Below are positions 31,685-43,800 of a stretch of DNA of 64,000 nt, in pieces. Below the pieces are notes generated by a model. It was given only the letters and a program-made list of their open reading frames with translations, searched no databases and had not been told where the DNA came from. This DNA is from Carposina sasakii (taxonomy: Eukaryota > Arthropoda > Insecta > Lepidoptera > Carposinidae): assembly GCA_014607495.2 (NCBI GenBank), contig CP053163.1, positions 4,258,716 through 4,322,715 of the forward strand. The letters run 5' to 3'. How positions within the stretch are numbered: position 1 is the first letter of the stretch; every line of letters begins with the position of its first letter. The position numbers were made by a program, and so were the translations under genes.

Positions 31685-33447
31685 AATTTTTGGAAATGCA
31701 CTAAAAAACTTAGTAACAAAGTTAGTCTTCCAGTGTCAATAGGTGGGGCAGCAGAGCCTAAGTCCATTGCAAATTTGTTCTCTGAACAGTTTAGAGTGAA
31801 ATCTCCGTTGGGTCCTTTGCAGCAGGTGATCGATGGTGAAATATATGGTAAACATATTATCAGATTTACTGCCAAAGAGGTGGCCTTAATCGTTAAAAAT
31901 ATGACGCGGGGTAAATCTCCTGGTCATGATGGACTTAGCATAGAGCACCTGCAATATGCGGGGGTTCATCTCCCGAGGGTTCTATCTATGTTTTACACAC
32001 TGTGTGTTGGACATGGGTATCTTCCGCGGGATATGATGGAGACCATTGTGGTGCCGATTTTGAAAAATAGGACAGGCGACATATCGGATATAAATAATTA
32101 TAGACCGATTTCGCTAGCCACTATAATAGCCAAGGTGTTTGATGGTTTGTTGGATACTCAGCTCAATAAATACCTCCAACTACATGATGGACAGTTCGGC
32201 TTTCGATCCGGGCTGTCCACTGAGAGTGCAATTCTGGGTCTCAAGCATACAATTGTATACTATGCGGAAAGAAGAACAAACATATATGCCTGTTTTTTGG
32301 ATCTCTCCAAGGCTTTTGATTTGGTCTCCTATGATATCCTGTGGAGGAAGTGTCGTGAAATGAATATACCACCGGAAATAACTAATATTTTTAAGTTTTG
32401 GTACAGGCACCAAAATAACAAGGTCAAGTGGGGGATAACAATGTCAGACCCGTATATACTAGAGTGTGGGGTAAGACAGGGGGGATTGACTTCTCCTAAA
32501 CTGTTCAATCTCTATGTAAATGAGCTGATTGGTGAGCTTAGTAGCATGCATGCCGGATGTTATATAGATGGTCAAAGCTGCAATAACATAAGCTATGCAG
32601 ACGATATGGTGCTGCTGAGCCCATCAGTCAGTGGTCTGAGAAAAATGTTAGGTGTATGCGAGCGGTATGCGGGTGAGCATGGCTTATCATACAATACCGG
32701 AAAAAGCGAGTGGATGGTCTTCCGGACAGGTAACAAGCTGCCTAGCTATGTGCCTCCCATAACATTGTATGGGAAGGAGCTCTGCAGAACCAGTTCTTTT
32801 AAATATCTTGGTCATATTATCACGGAAGATCTGAATGATGACTTAGACATTGATAGGGAACGCAGGGCCCTGGCGGTCCGGGTGAATATGTTGGCGCGCA
32901 GGTTTGCTCGCTGTTCAAAACAAGTAAAAATCACGTTGTTTAAGGCTTATTGCCAATCATTTTACACGAGCAGCCTGTGGGTCAGGTATTCGCAGAGGGC
33001 CATTAGGGCCCTGCAGGTCCAATACAACAATGCTTTTAGGATGCTGATGGGGCTGCCTCGCTTTTGCAGTGCATCGGGTATGTTCGCCGAGGCTCACACG
33101 GATGGCTTCCAAGCGATAAGGCGAAAAAGGGTCGCCTCCTTGATGCACAGGCTGCGGGGTAGCCCGGACAGCATTCTATCGGTAATTGCCAAGCGGGTAG
33201 ATGGTTCCATTTTGAATTTTTGGATGAAAATAGTCTCAGGAATCCCACCGGCAAATAGAGGCTTTAAGGGCAGTTACATGAATTAGAGCCGCTCATGTAT
33301 CTGCCTGCTAATTTATGTTTTAATTTATTTACAATTAAGTTTTATATTATCATTTACCAACTAACATAGACTAAGTAATTTGTAACTAACAACCTAACAA
33401 AATATGGATCTCGTTATCTGAAATAAATGTTTATTATTATTATTATT
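31685..33447 (+). mobile_element. 5'-truncated LINE with open reverse transcriptase frame
   Basis: An open frame of more than 517 codons ends at TAG 33284-33286. Motifs in order: KSPGHDGLSIEHLQ, NNYRPISLATIIAKVFD, the QFGFRSGLSTESAI block, ACFLDLSKAFDLV, GVRQGGLTSPKLFN and the catalytic ISYADDMVLL (YADD at 32594-32605), then SFKYLGHIIT. This order is that of non-LTR reverse transcriptases, nearest CR1/Jockey-group elements by memory. The endonuclease half is missing and no ATG is needed at its left edge, so it is a 5'-truncated copy. The 3' region ends in a tta microsatellite (33431-33448). Absence of stops suggests a young insertion. It lies between HINFP and the amine oxidase gene. Confidence 0.85.
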
Positions 33448-33661
33448 AAATAATGGTATAAGGGCAGAAAGATGATGAGTCATATAGGATAGGTATCGTT
33501 TAAAATTTATTCGAAGACTAGGACTGCAGTCGTTTTCGGCCTATGGCTTGCAAAAAAAAAATAATTAAGTTTTAAGTTAATTGTGATGCCCATCGCAATA
33601 TATTTTCGAAAACTGCACCGAAATCGGTTAAGCCGTTTTTGATTATAAATAATATTATAGA

Positions 33662-33995
33662 CTAGTGGACGCCCGCGACTCCGTCCGCGTGGACTACATA
33701 AAAAACAAAATTTCGAAATTATCCAGCATAAAAACATTTTCCCGGGATAAAAAGTAGCCTATATGTTATGTGGGACCTGCCAAAATATATTCCTGAAAAC
33801 TGAATCGAAATCGGTTCAGCCGTTTCTGAGATTAGCGTGCACAAACGCACAGACAAACAGACAAAAAATCAAAAAAACATTGTTTTGGGTACTATTGTTT
33901 TCGTTGATAAAGGTCTCTTATAATATTTTTTCTCATATTATCGCTGTCTGTACTTCCATGTACAGACAGCGATCCATTTCACTTTTATTATATGT
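33662..33995 (+). repeat. Dispersed 'gtggacgcccgcgac' repeat, fullest copy
   Basis: It runs from actagtggacgcccgcgact through ccgggataaaaagtagccta, cgaaatcggttcagccgtt and gcgtgcacaaacgcacagac to tattttttctcatattatcg. It ends in a hairpin (gctgtctgtac / gtacagacagc, about 33945-33971). Confidence 0.75.
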
Positions 33996-34542
33996 ATAAA
34001 AGAAGATAGATTATGCAGTTGGTGCAAGTCAGCTTATAGTTTGTAAGACAATGTGATATAATTAATTGCCTAAAGTAGGCCCTTTTGTTTTATTTAAGGC
34101 CAAGCAATTACTTTAATACCAAACTGCTTCGTAATTGACTTAGTTATATTAAAAAAATGAATAGGACTCTGGTTATTGAAACATACAGTTTTTGAGAATG
34201 TTTTATAAATAAGCAAATGAAATTCAGGTTGTAGATGCTTAAAATTAAATGTTCAAGGAAATATCTGAGGTGAGAATGCCAAAGAAATCCTCTCCATATT
34301 TCAGTCATTTTGTCATAGACTGAGCAGAGCTAGAGAGACTGCCTGCTAGAACATAATTGATTAATTAACTATTCGAAATGTCTCTTTTTTCTGGCATTTA
34401 TTATTTATTATTAATGTTAGTTTTAACTGTTCAACATTTTGGAATATAACAGGTTGTGTATTATGATGACTAATACCTAACCTATTATATTCAATAGTTA
34501 CCATCGACACGATAAATAAACTAATACAATAAACGATTACAT
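33996..34542. other. Non-coding stretch
   Basis: AT-rich flank between the repeat and the 3' end of the amine oxidase gene. Nothing is recognised. Confidence 0.5.
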
Positions 34543-34548
34543 TTTATT
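34543..34548 (-). terminator. Candidate poly(A) signal of the amine oxidase gene
   Basis: AATAAA on the minus strand, about 75 bp past the stop codon at 34623-34625. Confidence 0.45.
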
Positions 34549-34622
34549 ACAATCAATAGAAACTGTATCAAAAAGCATATAAATAATCATAATTTTTAAA
34601 AGCGGTTAACCACCAAGTCTTA

Positions 34623-37600
34623 TTAACCGGTTTTTAAAGAGGTTATAAGCCTATTTGCCTCCCTAAAACCGGCTTCAACCGCTCCATGAACTGCCCCAAA
34701 CCGGTTATGTGACGTCGCTTCTCCAGCGAAACATACTACTGGGAAACCGTTGTCGTGTTCCAAGGGAGTGCTGAGAGCATATGAGCTGGCTCCATTTTCT
34801 TCTGTGGCCACGCTTCGGTATGAATAGGTGCCTCGTACCAGTGGATTGGATCCCCATTGAGTTCTGCAAGAAAAGTGAAGTAATTAACGTAAAGTTGACT
34901 TAATTCGGAAATTCCTTTCTTAGTGCTCTCCTAATAATTAGGAACAAACTAGTAATTCCAAATCTGAACTTCGTTCTTCCAGTATGTAGCTGTGCGTTGT
35001 AGCTTGTCTGCTAGTCACCCAGCAACGGAAGATATTAAGGCCCGGCGGTGCCCATTATCGGCATCGGCAAGGAAAAGGATTTTAGTATGATTTTAGGTGT
35101 CAAATAGAAAATATATACTTTCATCCTAGAAATTTTAAAAATCCTAGAGATCTGTCCAAGTACTTTAAACTGACGGGCGTACATGAATAATATTATAAGA
35201 ATTAAGGAAGCGAAAGAGGTGTGTCAGAACCGTAGAAATTTTGAATATTTTAAATTGACTCTTACCTTACAACGGTCTTCACTGGCGAAACATCAAACTT
35301 CTTCCTAAAAATAACATCCAACAATTTGTTGACACCAGCCACGACCTTTTCCTGACTGACTTTCTCCATCATTTTCGCCCCATCCCCATATATCCACGCC
35401 AGCAACAAATTGGGATGGTATTCCACGGTGTTGAAGCCGTAAATCTCGGTTACCCATTTCTCGTCAGCCGAGAATATAGCTTTATCTTCCTCTCGCCAGA
35501 GAATGGAAAAGTTGCCCGGGGTTTCTGGCCACCAGGGCTTTGCGAATTCGATGTAGATCTTGTCCAAAAGGCAGAGGTGGATGTTGTTGATCGAGTTTAC
35601 CTTCTCAGCGGGTAATGCTGGACTGAAGATTTGTTTCTGTCTGGAAGGAAACATAGGTATATCGTTGTATCCTAAAACAACTAAAACTGACTGACTGAAA
35701 AGGTTTGTTTGTGTATTCTATGGTTGTGCATCGGACTTGATAACAGGGAGTTATATTTACAGTATACTGACGTACAAGGTTGGATACCTCTAAGGATATA
35801 AGTTTATGTGAAGTATTCAGAGTCATCTTGATTCCCACACGTCTCATCGGATTGGATAGCTTACGAGAATGCTTGATCGTAAACGCGGGCTGACACCGTA
35901 AGAAAGGTGGCCGTGATCAACATTTACTATTATGACTTCAGTCAAGGTAGGAGGAGATACTCCAAGAGAGCAAGTATACCTTAATTAGTGGAAGAACTTA
36001 CGTTTCCTTCAAGACGTCCACCGACAAAGTCACAATAACGCTCTTAGATGCATACAAGCTGCCATCCTTGCACTTAATCTGTACAAGGGGGTTACCATCC
36101 CCCGCCGACTGACTGGGTCTCCATCTGATATTCTGTACCTCCTTGTTGAGTAGAATCTGAACTGGTATCTCTTTGGATTGGTCTGGATATTTGTTCTAGA
36201 AAACAAAAAAGTTACATTAACAACATTCTTTTTTGGTGTAATAGCAGAGTTCAGAGTAGAAAGAACATCATCATCACAGCTGTAAGGAAGTCCACTCATG
36301 GAGATCGGCCTCCCTCAATAAACCTCCACTGTGACCGGTTGGAAGCGGCCTGCATTCAGCAGATACCCGCGACTCAGACTAGGTCCTCCGCCCATCTAGC
36401 GGGTGACCTTCCCACGCTGCGCTTGCCGGTACGTGGAATCTAAGAACTTTTCGGCCCTTTACAATGACCCTAAACCATCTTCAAAGTGCAACCAACTGCA
36501 GATGACAACAGTGTATATGACAACAGTGCAGATAACAACAGTTAGGCAGCCTGCCTAGAACCTCCTATACATATATTTCCATGAAACATGTTCCATAGCA
36601 ACATGTAACTACCTTTAGGTAATATTTCATCTGCCTTGCCATCTCAGCAAAAAAGCAGTCGCCCTTTAATGCTCACATAGCTTTCGTCAGGGTAAATAAA
36701 TAGATTAGATATCAATGTTCTTACCAGTAAAACATCCAAAAAGGTCTTGAAACCCTTTCCTTTCCAATTCAGCATGAATTCACCCTCGCAGCCAAGGCAT
36801 TCCTCTAAGCCTCGCAAGGACTTGCCCGTTTTAGGGTCACTCTGTCCTCCGATGTGATTATTTCTTTCGAACCATTCTACAAATGATGCAGCTAGTGGAT
36901 CTGCTTTTAGAGTTTTGTTTGAGTTCAATCTGGAGTTTATGAGGTTACGGTATTAAAATATGGGAGGTAGGAAGTTACTTATAGGTAAATATTTAGAAGG
37001 AGATATCTAGGTAGATAATATTTTCTGGATAGAGACTAAAGATGTACATAAGTAATGATCACTTAGCAAAATAAATACTGGGGGAAATGGGCGTGACTAT
37101 TATGTATGTAAATACTAATGTTCGGCGCTTTATTATAGGCCACTTCCTACTGTCTATCCGGCATTTTCGTCGACAATACGGCTGGGCAGATATGAGTGAA
37201 ATTTTGAGATGCGCACTATTTTTTGACATGTCGAAACTTACGCTTTTTTAATGACTTGAATAAGAGATCCCTTGTTGTTCTTATCGGCCTTAGCTACTTC
37301 ATCATTGAGGGCACCTATAATCTCCTCACTCTTCGCATTGGGCAGTAATTCCCCGTTAGACAGAATGTACCACTTGTGGTCAGGCTTGGGCCATGCTAAG
37401 AGCCCTAAGGGATTTACAATTTCGAAAACTGCATTGTCTTTTTCTCCGTGACACCTGCAAAATAAGTAAGATAAGTAAGTAAATACACTGATTAATACAA
37501 AACTATTGGTACTTGCCTAAAAGACATCAAATCAAATAAAAAATGTGACGTTACGCTCATCAGCAATGTAAAAGAGTCTCGGGGCCAGGATTGTGGGATA

Positions 37601-38009
37601 TTTCTTCGTAGGTAGGTACTTACATACTATGCGCTTGCTTACGTCTCGAGGCAACATATCCCGCCTATCGTAAAATGTGTTGGGACACGGGGCAACGTTG
37701 CAGCATTACGTAAAGTGCGTGTTGCGCGTCGTGATATGGGACATTTTGTCCAAAGTGTTACCGAGGTTAATCGAACCTTACTGCCTATACAGGTACACAT
37801 CGACAGATAAGTATGTTATGAGTATTTGAGCAAGAATGTGTTTACCAAGCAGCACCAATATCCAGGCTGCGACCTCCATGCTGGATGGTGCAAATTCGAC
37901 CCCCAATCCGGTCAGCTGCCTCCAGCCCCATGACTTTCAGGCCAGCGTCGTGGAGTTTCCTGATGGCGGCCAGGCCTGACGCCCCGCAGCCTACCACGAT
38001 CACGTCCAT
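34623..38009 (-). CDS. Flavin amine oxidase, polyamine/spermine oxidase-like, 463 aa, 6 exons
   Basis: Coding exons are 38009-37846, 37454-37242, 36929-36725, 36195-36002, 35640-35266 and 34863-34623, all with GT donors, AG acceptors and matching phase. Enzymes of this family use FAD to oxidise polyamines or their acetyl forms, releasing H2O2. The N-terminal dinucleotide fold is VIVVGCGASGLAA (G7-x-G9-x-x-G12), then LEAADRIGGRI and the WCHG segment (W55). VIVTLSVDVLKE lies at about 247-258. K286 in LLDKIYIEF matches the lysine near FAD N5 in polyamine oxidases. The C-terminal FAD motif is CFAGEATSHNRFGAVHGA (428-445). No signal peptide and no C-terminal peroxisomal SKL-type signal are seen. 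A tttccag just before the ATG (exon start 38016) suggests a non-coding first exon upstream. The exact substrate is unknown. Confidence 0.9.
36265..36470 (-). mobile_element. LINE 3'-end fragment in an amine oxidase intron
   Basis: It starts with a cat/atc run, then gtccactcatggagatcggc and cggttggaagcggcctgc, and further on cccatctagcgggtgacctt. This layout is typical of lepidopteran LINE tails in reverse orientation. It is short and non-coding. Confidence 0.5.
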
Positions 38010-38019
38010 CACTTGACTG

Positions 38020-40695
38020 GAAAGGTAAGTTTTTATTTATAGCAGCGGTGAAAACGGCGGTAGGCTCAGGCGATAAACACGACATGTAACTTCATTTTAT
38101 TTACCTATGTAAATAATAAGGGCAAAGTAGAGTTTCTCGGTAACTTGGTTAGTACCCAGAACACACATAAGTGACAGTTTTCCCTTAAGCCAAAAATAGC
38201 AGACTTACTTTCACTCTACCACTCTAATAATTAGTAACATGCTACTGCCTAATATAAAATAAATTAAAACTTAAATAACTTACGAAGCCACAATTTTAAC
38301 GGTGTAATAAACGTTAACACAAAAATAAAAGTAAAAAAACAAGTGATGTTTTCCCAACTGAGTTTACTTTAAAATGACCCAGACCTACTGTTATCACAAT
38401 GAGTATGTTATCTTACTAATAGGTACTTTACTTAGTTTCTTTCATAATATTATGTAAGTAAGTAAATAAGTGCAACTATTAAGAGATAATAATATCAACG
38501 TAGAGTAGTTTTTAATCTCAATTTTAGCGGTATTTTCTGTGATGTTCGGAAAAAGCATAACTAAATTTTTTGTCGATTTTCCAATGGTCAGTTAACCCAT
38601 TTCATCAAGTTTTATTATCTCCTAGAACAGAGTCCCTTTAGTATCTTCTAGAACAAACACTCCGTCTCATCTAGAACCATACTCTAGCATGGCGTTTGAC
38701 GTAGGACATAGAGCATACCTAGCGTAAGATTTATTGACTTTAGTGCCCGAATTTTCACGGATCCAGCAGTGCACAAGCTTCATTTTACTCAACATACTCG
38801 TAGTAGATAGATAGATAAAGAATAGGTAGGTACCTAGAAATACCAAAGTTACGGATTATAAAAGGATAGACGAGTTATCCTATCGTTTAAGATATAGACC
38901 GCCTATTCCGGACTAGATTTGCCACATTCTATGATGTCCTCTGACACGCAACGGGTTTAGATAGAGTAGGGTGTCTACGTCTCTCTAAACTTAGGAAACA
39001 ACAGAGAATTCCTAGTTAATCTTACCTTCTTGCAAAAAGTATGTTCTTTAGAAAACTATTTGGTACTTAGTGAGAGACACCAAAGTAGGTAACTTTATTA
39101 AAGAATTTACAATAAAAAAATCTTATAGACATCGACAATTTGTTATTGAAAACGAAATTTATTTTCACTAACGATTGTCCTAGGTAGGTACTTTAAAATC
39201 AATCTACCTATTATTGAAACAAACGCAGCAAAATTAAATATTTCTTAATTCCAAGAATCTGCATAACCTGCACACGTGTGTCACCCTACATTAGATGCAA
39301 GTTTTTGCTGTCTTCGCGGACATTGTCCCTCCTACGGCTTAGTTAATGTTAGTTTTATGTTTACTTCGAGCTGTGGGAAAACTTTATGCATAGGCATAAG
39401 TACTATACCATAAGAGGATTGTTTATATTATCCCACTAATATGAAAGTATCTTTTTGTCTGTACCCTTTTCCATTCATACATACCTACAATAAGTAGGTT
39501 GGTAGGTTAGGATATCTACCTAATGAACTAGCGGAACTATCCGCCTTTTAAATTTTACCTCTGACCTATCCAACAATTTTTTTTGCATGAATGCAACAAC
39601 ACCTACCTACATCATACAAAGGTTTCTAGTTCTTGATTCATTTGACCTATAAAGCCCACAAATTAAGTAGAGATGCTAAAGCTTACCTACTTATTAAGAA
39701 TAGTTAGCACGCTTAGCTTTGCATTGCCATCTGTTATATGTATATTAAACACATAGGTCTAGCAGACGACACTGCATCCTGTAGGCAGATGTCAAGAGTT
39801 TTTGTGTTTAATTTTATATTGAAAATATCATTTGAACCACCTGCTAAAGGCCAGGTGAGGGACACACGTGCCGAAACGTGTGGCGGTTTGGAGCTGGATT
39901 AAAATATCAAACTGATCTAAAAACATGGTATCTCTACATTTTGTCGACCATATTAAGTATTAGTAATTAAGTAAAGTCTTCGTGGCTTAAGTAAGTATTA
40001 TAATATTATCCAATTTCTTTACTGTAGTTCCTTAGGTAAGTATGAGCTTCGGAAAAAGTCATGTCATTATTTTGGTAATAACAATCATTAAAACAAAATT
40101 AACTACCTACGCTTATCTACCTACTTATAGGTGCGCGACCAACCAATATCACATAAAATTTTGGGCTTAAATCGCAAAGAAATTTAAAAGGTATACTAAC
40201 ATGATTTTTTAAATTTGTTTTGAAATTTATTATAATTTCGTTTAATTTGAATGGCGAAAACGCGTTTATGTCTTTCATTTTGGACTCTGAGGAGCCACAG
40301 TTACCGTTATCAATACGGTAATCTAAGCATTTCAACCTGTTCAAATGATAAGTTACCTATATGTATTTTATTTTTATCACCGTAAAAAAATAAAAACTTA
40401 TGGATAATAGCAAAATGAAGATAACTTGGTTCCTTAATTTTGGTAATTCAGCGAATCACCATTCTTCTTCAAATACTTAATTAGATAGTACCTGATGATG
40501 ATCTAAGTCTTAATTTATAAAACAAGGCGTCTACTGTAGACAAACTTTCTAAATAAACAAATGAGTCTCCAAAACATTAGTATGTTTAAATACTAGAAGC
40601 CATTGTGTTAAGAATAGCATCATTACATTGTTAGGGTAGCAGAGCTAAACACAGGGGCTGTGCTATTGTATGCAGCATGCACCAGGGTGCAGACT
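38020..40695. other. Intergenic stretch between divergent genes
   Basis: The amine oxidase gene (minus) and the four-TM protein gene (plus) diverge here. The sequence is AT-rich with many gtaggta/tacctac runs. A small hairpin (cacacg-tgccgaaa-cgtgtg, about 39870-39889) belongs to a repeat-like segment. A non-coding first exon of the amine oxidase gene may lie here. No ORF is credible. Confidence 0.5.
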
Positions 40696-40879
40696 TACCA
40701 GTTTGATTGACATAATTACGCGCAGGTAGCGGCAAGAGGGCCTCGAGAATTCCACAAGCTCAGTCGACTCGCGTCCGTCGCACGCAGCGGGTGTGCAGCG
40801 CCGAAATCCGCTCCGAAACCGGCCTGAATGCCGGAGAACCAGTCGCCGGGATGGCGAGGTACGGCGTGAGAGCTGCGCC

Positions 40880-43800
40880 ATGTTGAAGCATGCACAGCGG
40901 CCGCCGGCGGCGAACGATGCCGACCACCGATATCAGAACATGCCGCGGCGGCCGCACCATCACCTGTCCCTGAACGTCTCCACGTTGGATTCCTCAAAAC
41001 ACTCTGTCGGAGGGACATCGGCGAGCGTCAGTCCGGGAGCACAACTTCCACCACCAGTGCCGCCTCCAGTTTCTGTGATATCGCCTATTGCAGTCGCTCC
41101 GGGTCCAAAACTAGCGAATGGGAACGCTACTGGAGCACCTCAGCCGAAAGCTCCTGCATCTCGTAGCAGATCGCATCGTGCCGCAACAGAAGAAGCCTTG
41201 ACTTCCTTAGCATTATTATGCCTAGTCAGTTTGCTTTTGGCTCTATTAGCGCTATTATTTCTTTTGAAAATATCAGCGCCAGCAACAAGTGCCACCGAGG
41301 AGTTTGCAGTGGTGTATGAAGTGACGTTAGCTCTGTGTGCGTTGACACTATCGTTGAACCTCTGCTGTCTTTTGGTTTGTGCAATTCAGTTCCTCTTCGC
41401 GGTGAAATTGGTGCATTCACCGTTGGCGCCCAATGGCCGGTAAGTTGGATTTTCCTTACAAATTATGCGAATTCGAAACTTATAAAACCTTTGTATGTCG
41501 TGTATCACGACCAAATAAAATTTCTGAAATATTCCTAATTAAAGTACTTAGGTAGGTGGTAGGTACTCATTTTCCTGTCAATAAAATTCTTAGGATTTAT
41601 ATAGCTACCGATAGATAGGTGAAACACTTGACGAACATGTTTAAACCAGCAACGTTGTACCTTCACGACAAAAGCTCCAAAACCGAACAGTCTTATCTCA
41701 ATTCAGGTTATCTCTTACACAACGTTATAACTGTAAGAAAATGTGAAATTTCCAGCTCGCCTCTCGACTTTATTCATTCCAAATTATTCGTTCATAATTA
41801 ATGGGAGTTTGTAACTCATAACTGTTTATTAAAGTTACGTTATCTTGATGGGTTCGTCTATGCATACTGTTTAAATCTTTATTATATTCAAGTTTAGCTT
41901 TTTTAGATTCAAATTTGATGTTACTCGTATCTTTATCGTAAGCCGAAAAATTGACCGTTTGTGTATCCATAGTATTAGTGAGCAGGTGTTAACGGTCGCT
42001 TATGGCGGTTATCCGTGAATGATACAGAAATAAATGTTCCGTATCCATAGAGCACACGCCAAACATAGTTATCATTTTTATATCTTATCTTATATATTAT
42101 CATATTAATTCTGTTCGCATGAAGTTCACAGACCGTTACGTCTGTAAGAGCTTTTATATCGTAGTTCGCACAGCCAACTCTATCATTGACTATATACGAG
42201 TACCTATCTGTTAGTTTGTTTGCAAGTGTTGAGCACAAATCTAGGACGTCTATAGAAAGCATTACGACTCTTCGGGAGTTTAACACCGGGTTGCCTGACT
42301 TCCGTGTTTGCTTATTTATGTCATGTGACCGCATAGTTTTGAGATCACTTGAATGGCAATTGATTTAGTTGGCCAATGGATAATTGATTCGTAGACCGGT
42401 TCATCTAATGTTTTTAAAGCAAGTAGGTAGATTAGAAACAAATAAAGTTTAAAATTGTCTTGATATTTATCGAATTTGAATTACGTTAATTAGTAACATA
42501 TATGGTAGGTATAACTAAAATAAATAAATTAGGTAGGCGCTACATTCGTATTTTAACATTCATCACTTTTAATGTACCTACCTCCTTGTAATACGCTCAA
42601 TTAACTATGTGTTGTTTATAATTTTATATACCTATAGGTGTATCTATTTAAATCCTACAAAATTTTGCCTAATGTTTTTAAGTATGGATATACCTACCTA
42701 GTTAATGCCCATTAAATTATATTTTAGTCACTATCATAAGTATTAATTTTAAGAAACTCATCTTTAACATCACGTCTTCACAATATTGTGATCGTAAAGG
42801 TAGAGTCGAGGATTATGTATAATGAAGTCAGTAAAAATGTAAGTGCATCAAATACAATACAATCACTTTAACATAACTTTAAAGTATTTTGGAGAAAACT
42901 AGTCTTTATAGCATTTGGAAGAAAGCATGTAAGTAAACGGTAGCTTTACGAAATGCTGATGCTTAGGACATTAGAAAGCAAAACATGTCCGCATGGGAAA
43001 AACGTAAATATACAATTTTGGAATGTGGGTAATGAATGCTTCCTAAAATAACACAAAATTCATATTTTTGTGTGCTTTTTCATAATAATGTTTAACTTCC
43101 GTGGTTAAAAACAAATTGAAAGTTATGTTTATTTACCTACGAGTAGTTTGCATAACCGTTTAGAAGTTTAAATATGTATAAACATAATGAAAGCTAACTA
43201 CAAGCAAGAACTTTAAAAATAAACCTACAACGTTGTACAAATGAGCATAAAGTCGTGGAAAAAAAAACGAAAAATAAACCCAAATGAATTGGAACACGAC
43301 TTCCTTCCCATGGGAAACATTCAAAATATACACTTCTTTTGTCACTTCATAAAAATCACATCCCCTTTAGGTAGCAGGTTCATTTGATTTCACACCGAGT
43401 GAAGTAATAAAACAAATTGTTGATATTTCTGTATATATAAGTTGTGCGTAACAAACAATAGATTTAGTACAAAGTAGGTATGTACCTATATAGGTAGATA
43501 TGTACCTACTCTACCTATAGCTATATGTAGGTATTTAGGTCAACACAATAAACTCTTTCCACAATATTAGTACCAACTACCCGTTGACCGTTCAAAAATG
43601 ATGTCCATCTCTCATAATCTATTTCAGCACTTGCTAGATTCTTAGCAATCGCCTAGATATCTAGAAATAAAATGTTTATACATACCCAGCTATAGAATGT
43701 TGCTAACTTGCCTATCTGTCTGAATGAACTGCCACTCGAGGTCAGCCAAAGCGGACCGGTTCCATTATAAAATCACCTCTCAGTGACTGGATGGCATGTG

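Noticed and set aside
39840..39900. A third hammerhead-like site (tgccgaaacgtgtgg)
   Set aside because: It has a GAAAC and a cacacg/cgtgtg pair, but no CTGANGA core in the right place. The hairpin closes over the GAAA, so it does not fit the fold.
40716..41018. Minus-strand GC-rich ORFs across the first exon of the four-TM gene
   Set aside because: They are antisense shadows of the Pro/Ala-rich coding sequence on the plus strand, whose splice sites and helices are consistent.
41975..42334. 119-codon minus-strand ORF in the large intron
   Set aside because: No domain, no homology recognised, no nearby partner exons; composition is that of random AT-rich DNA.
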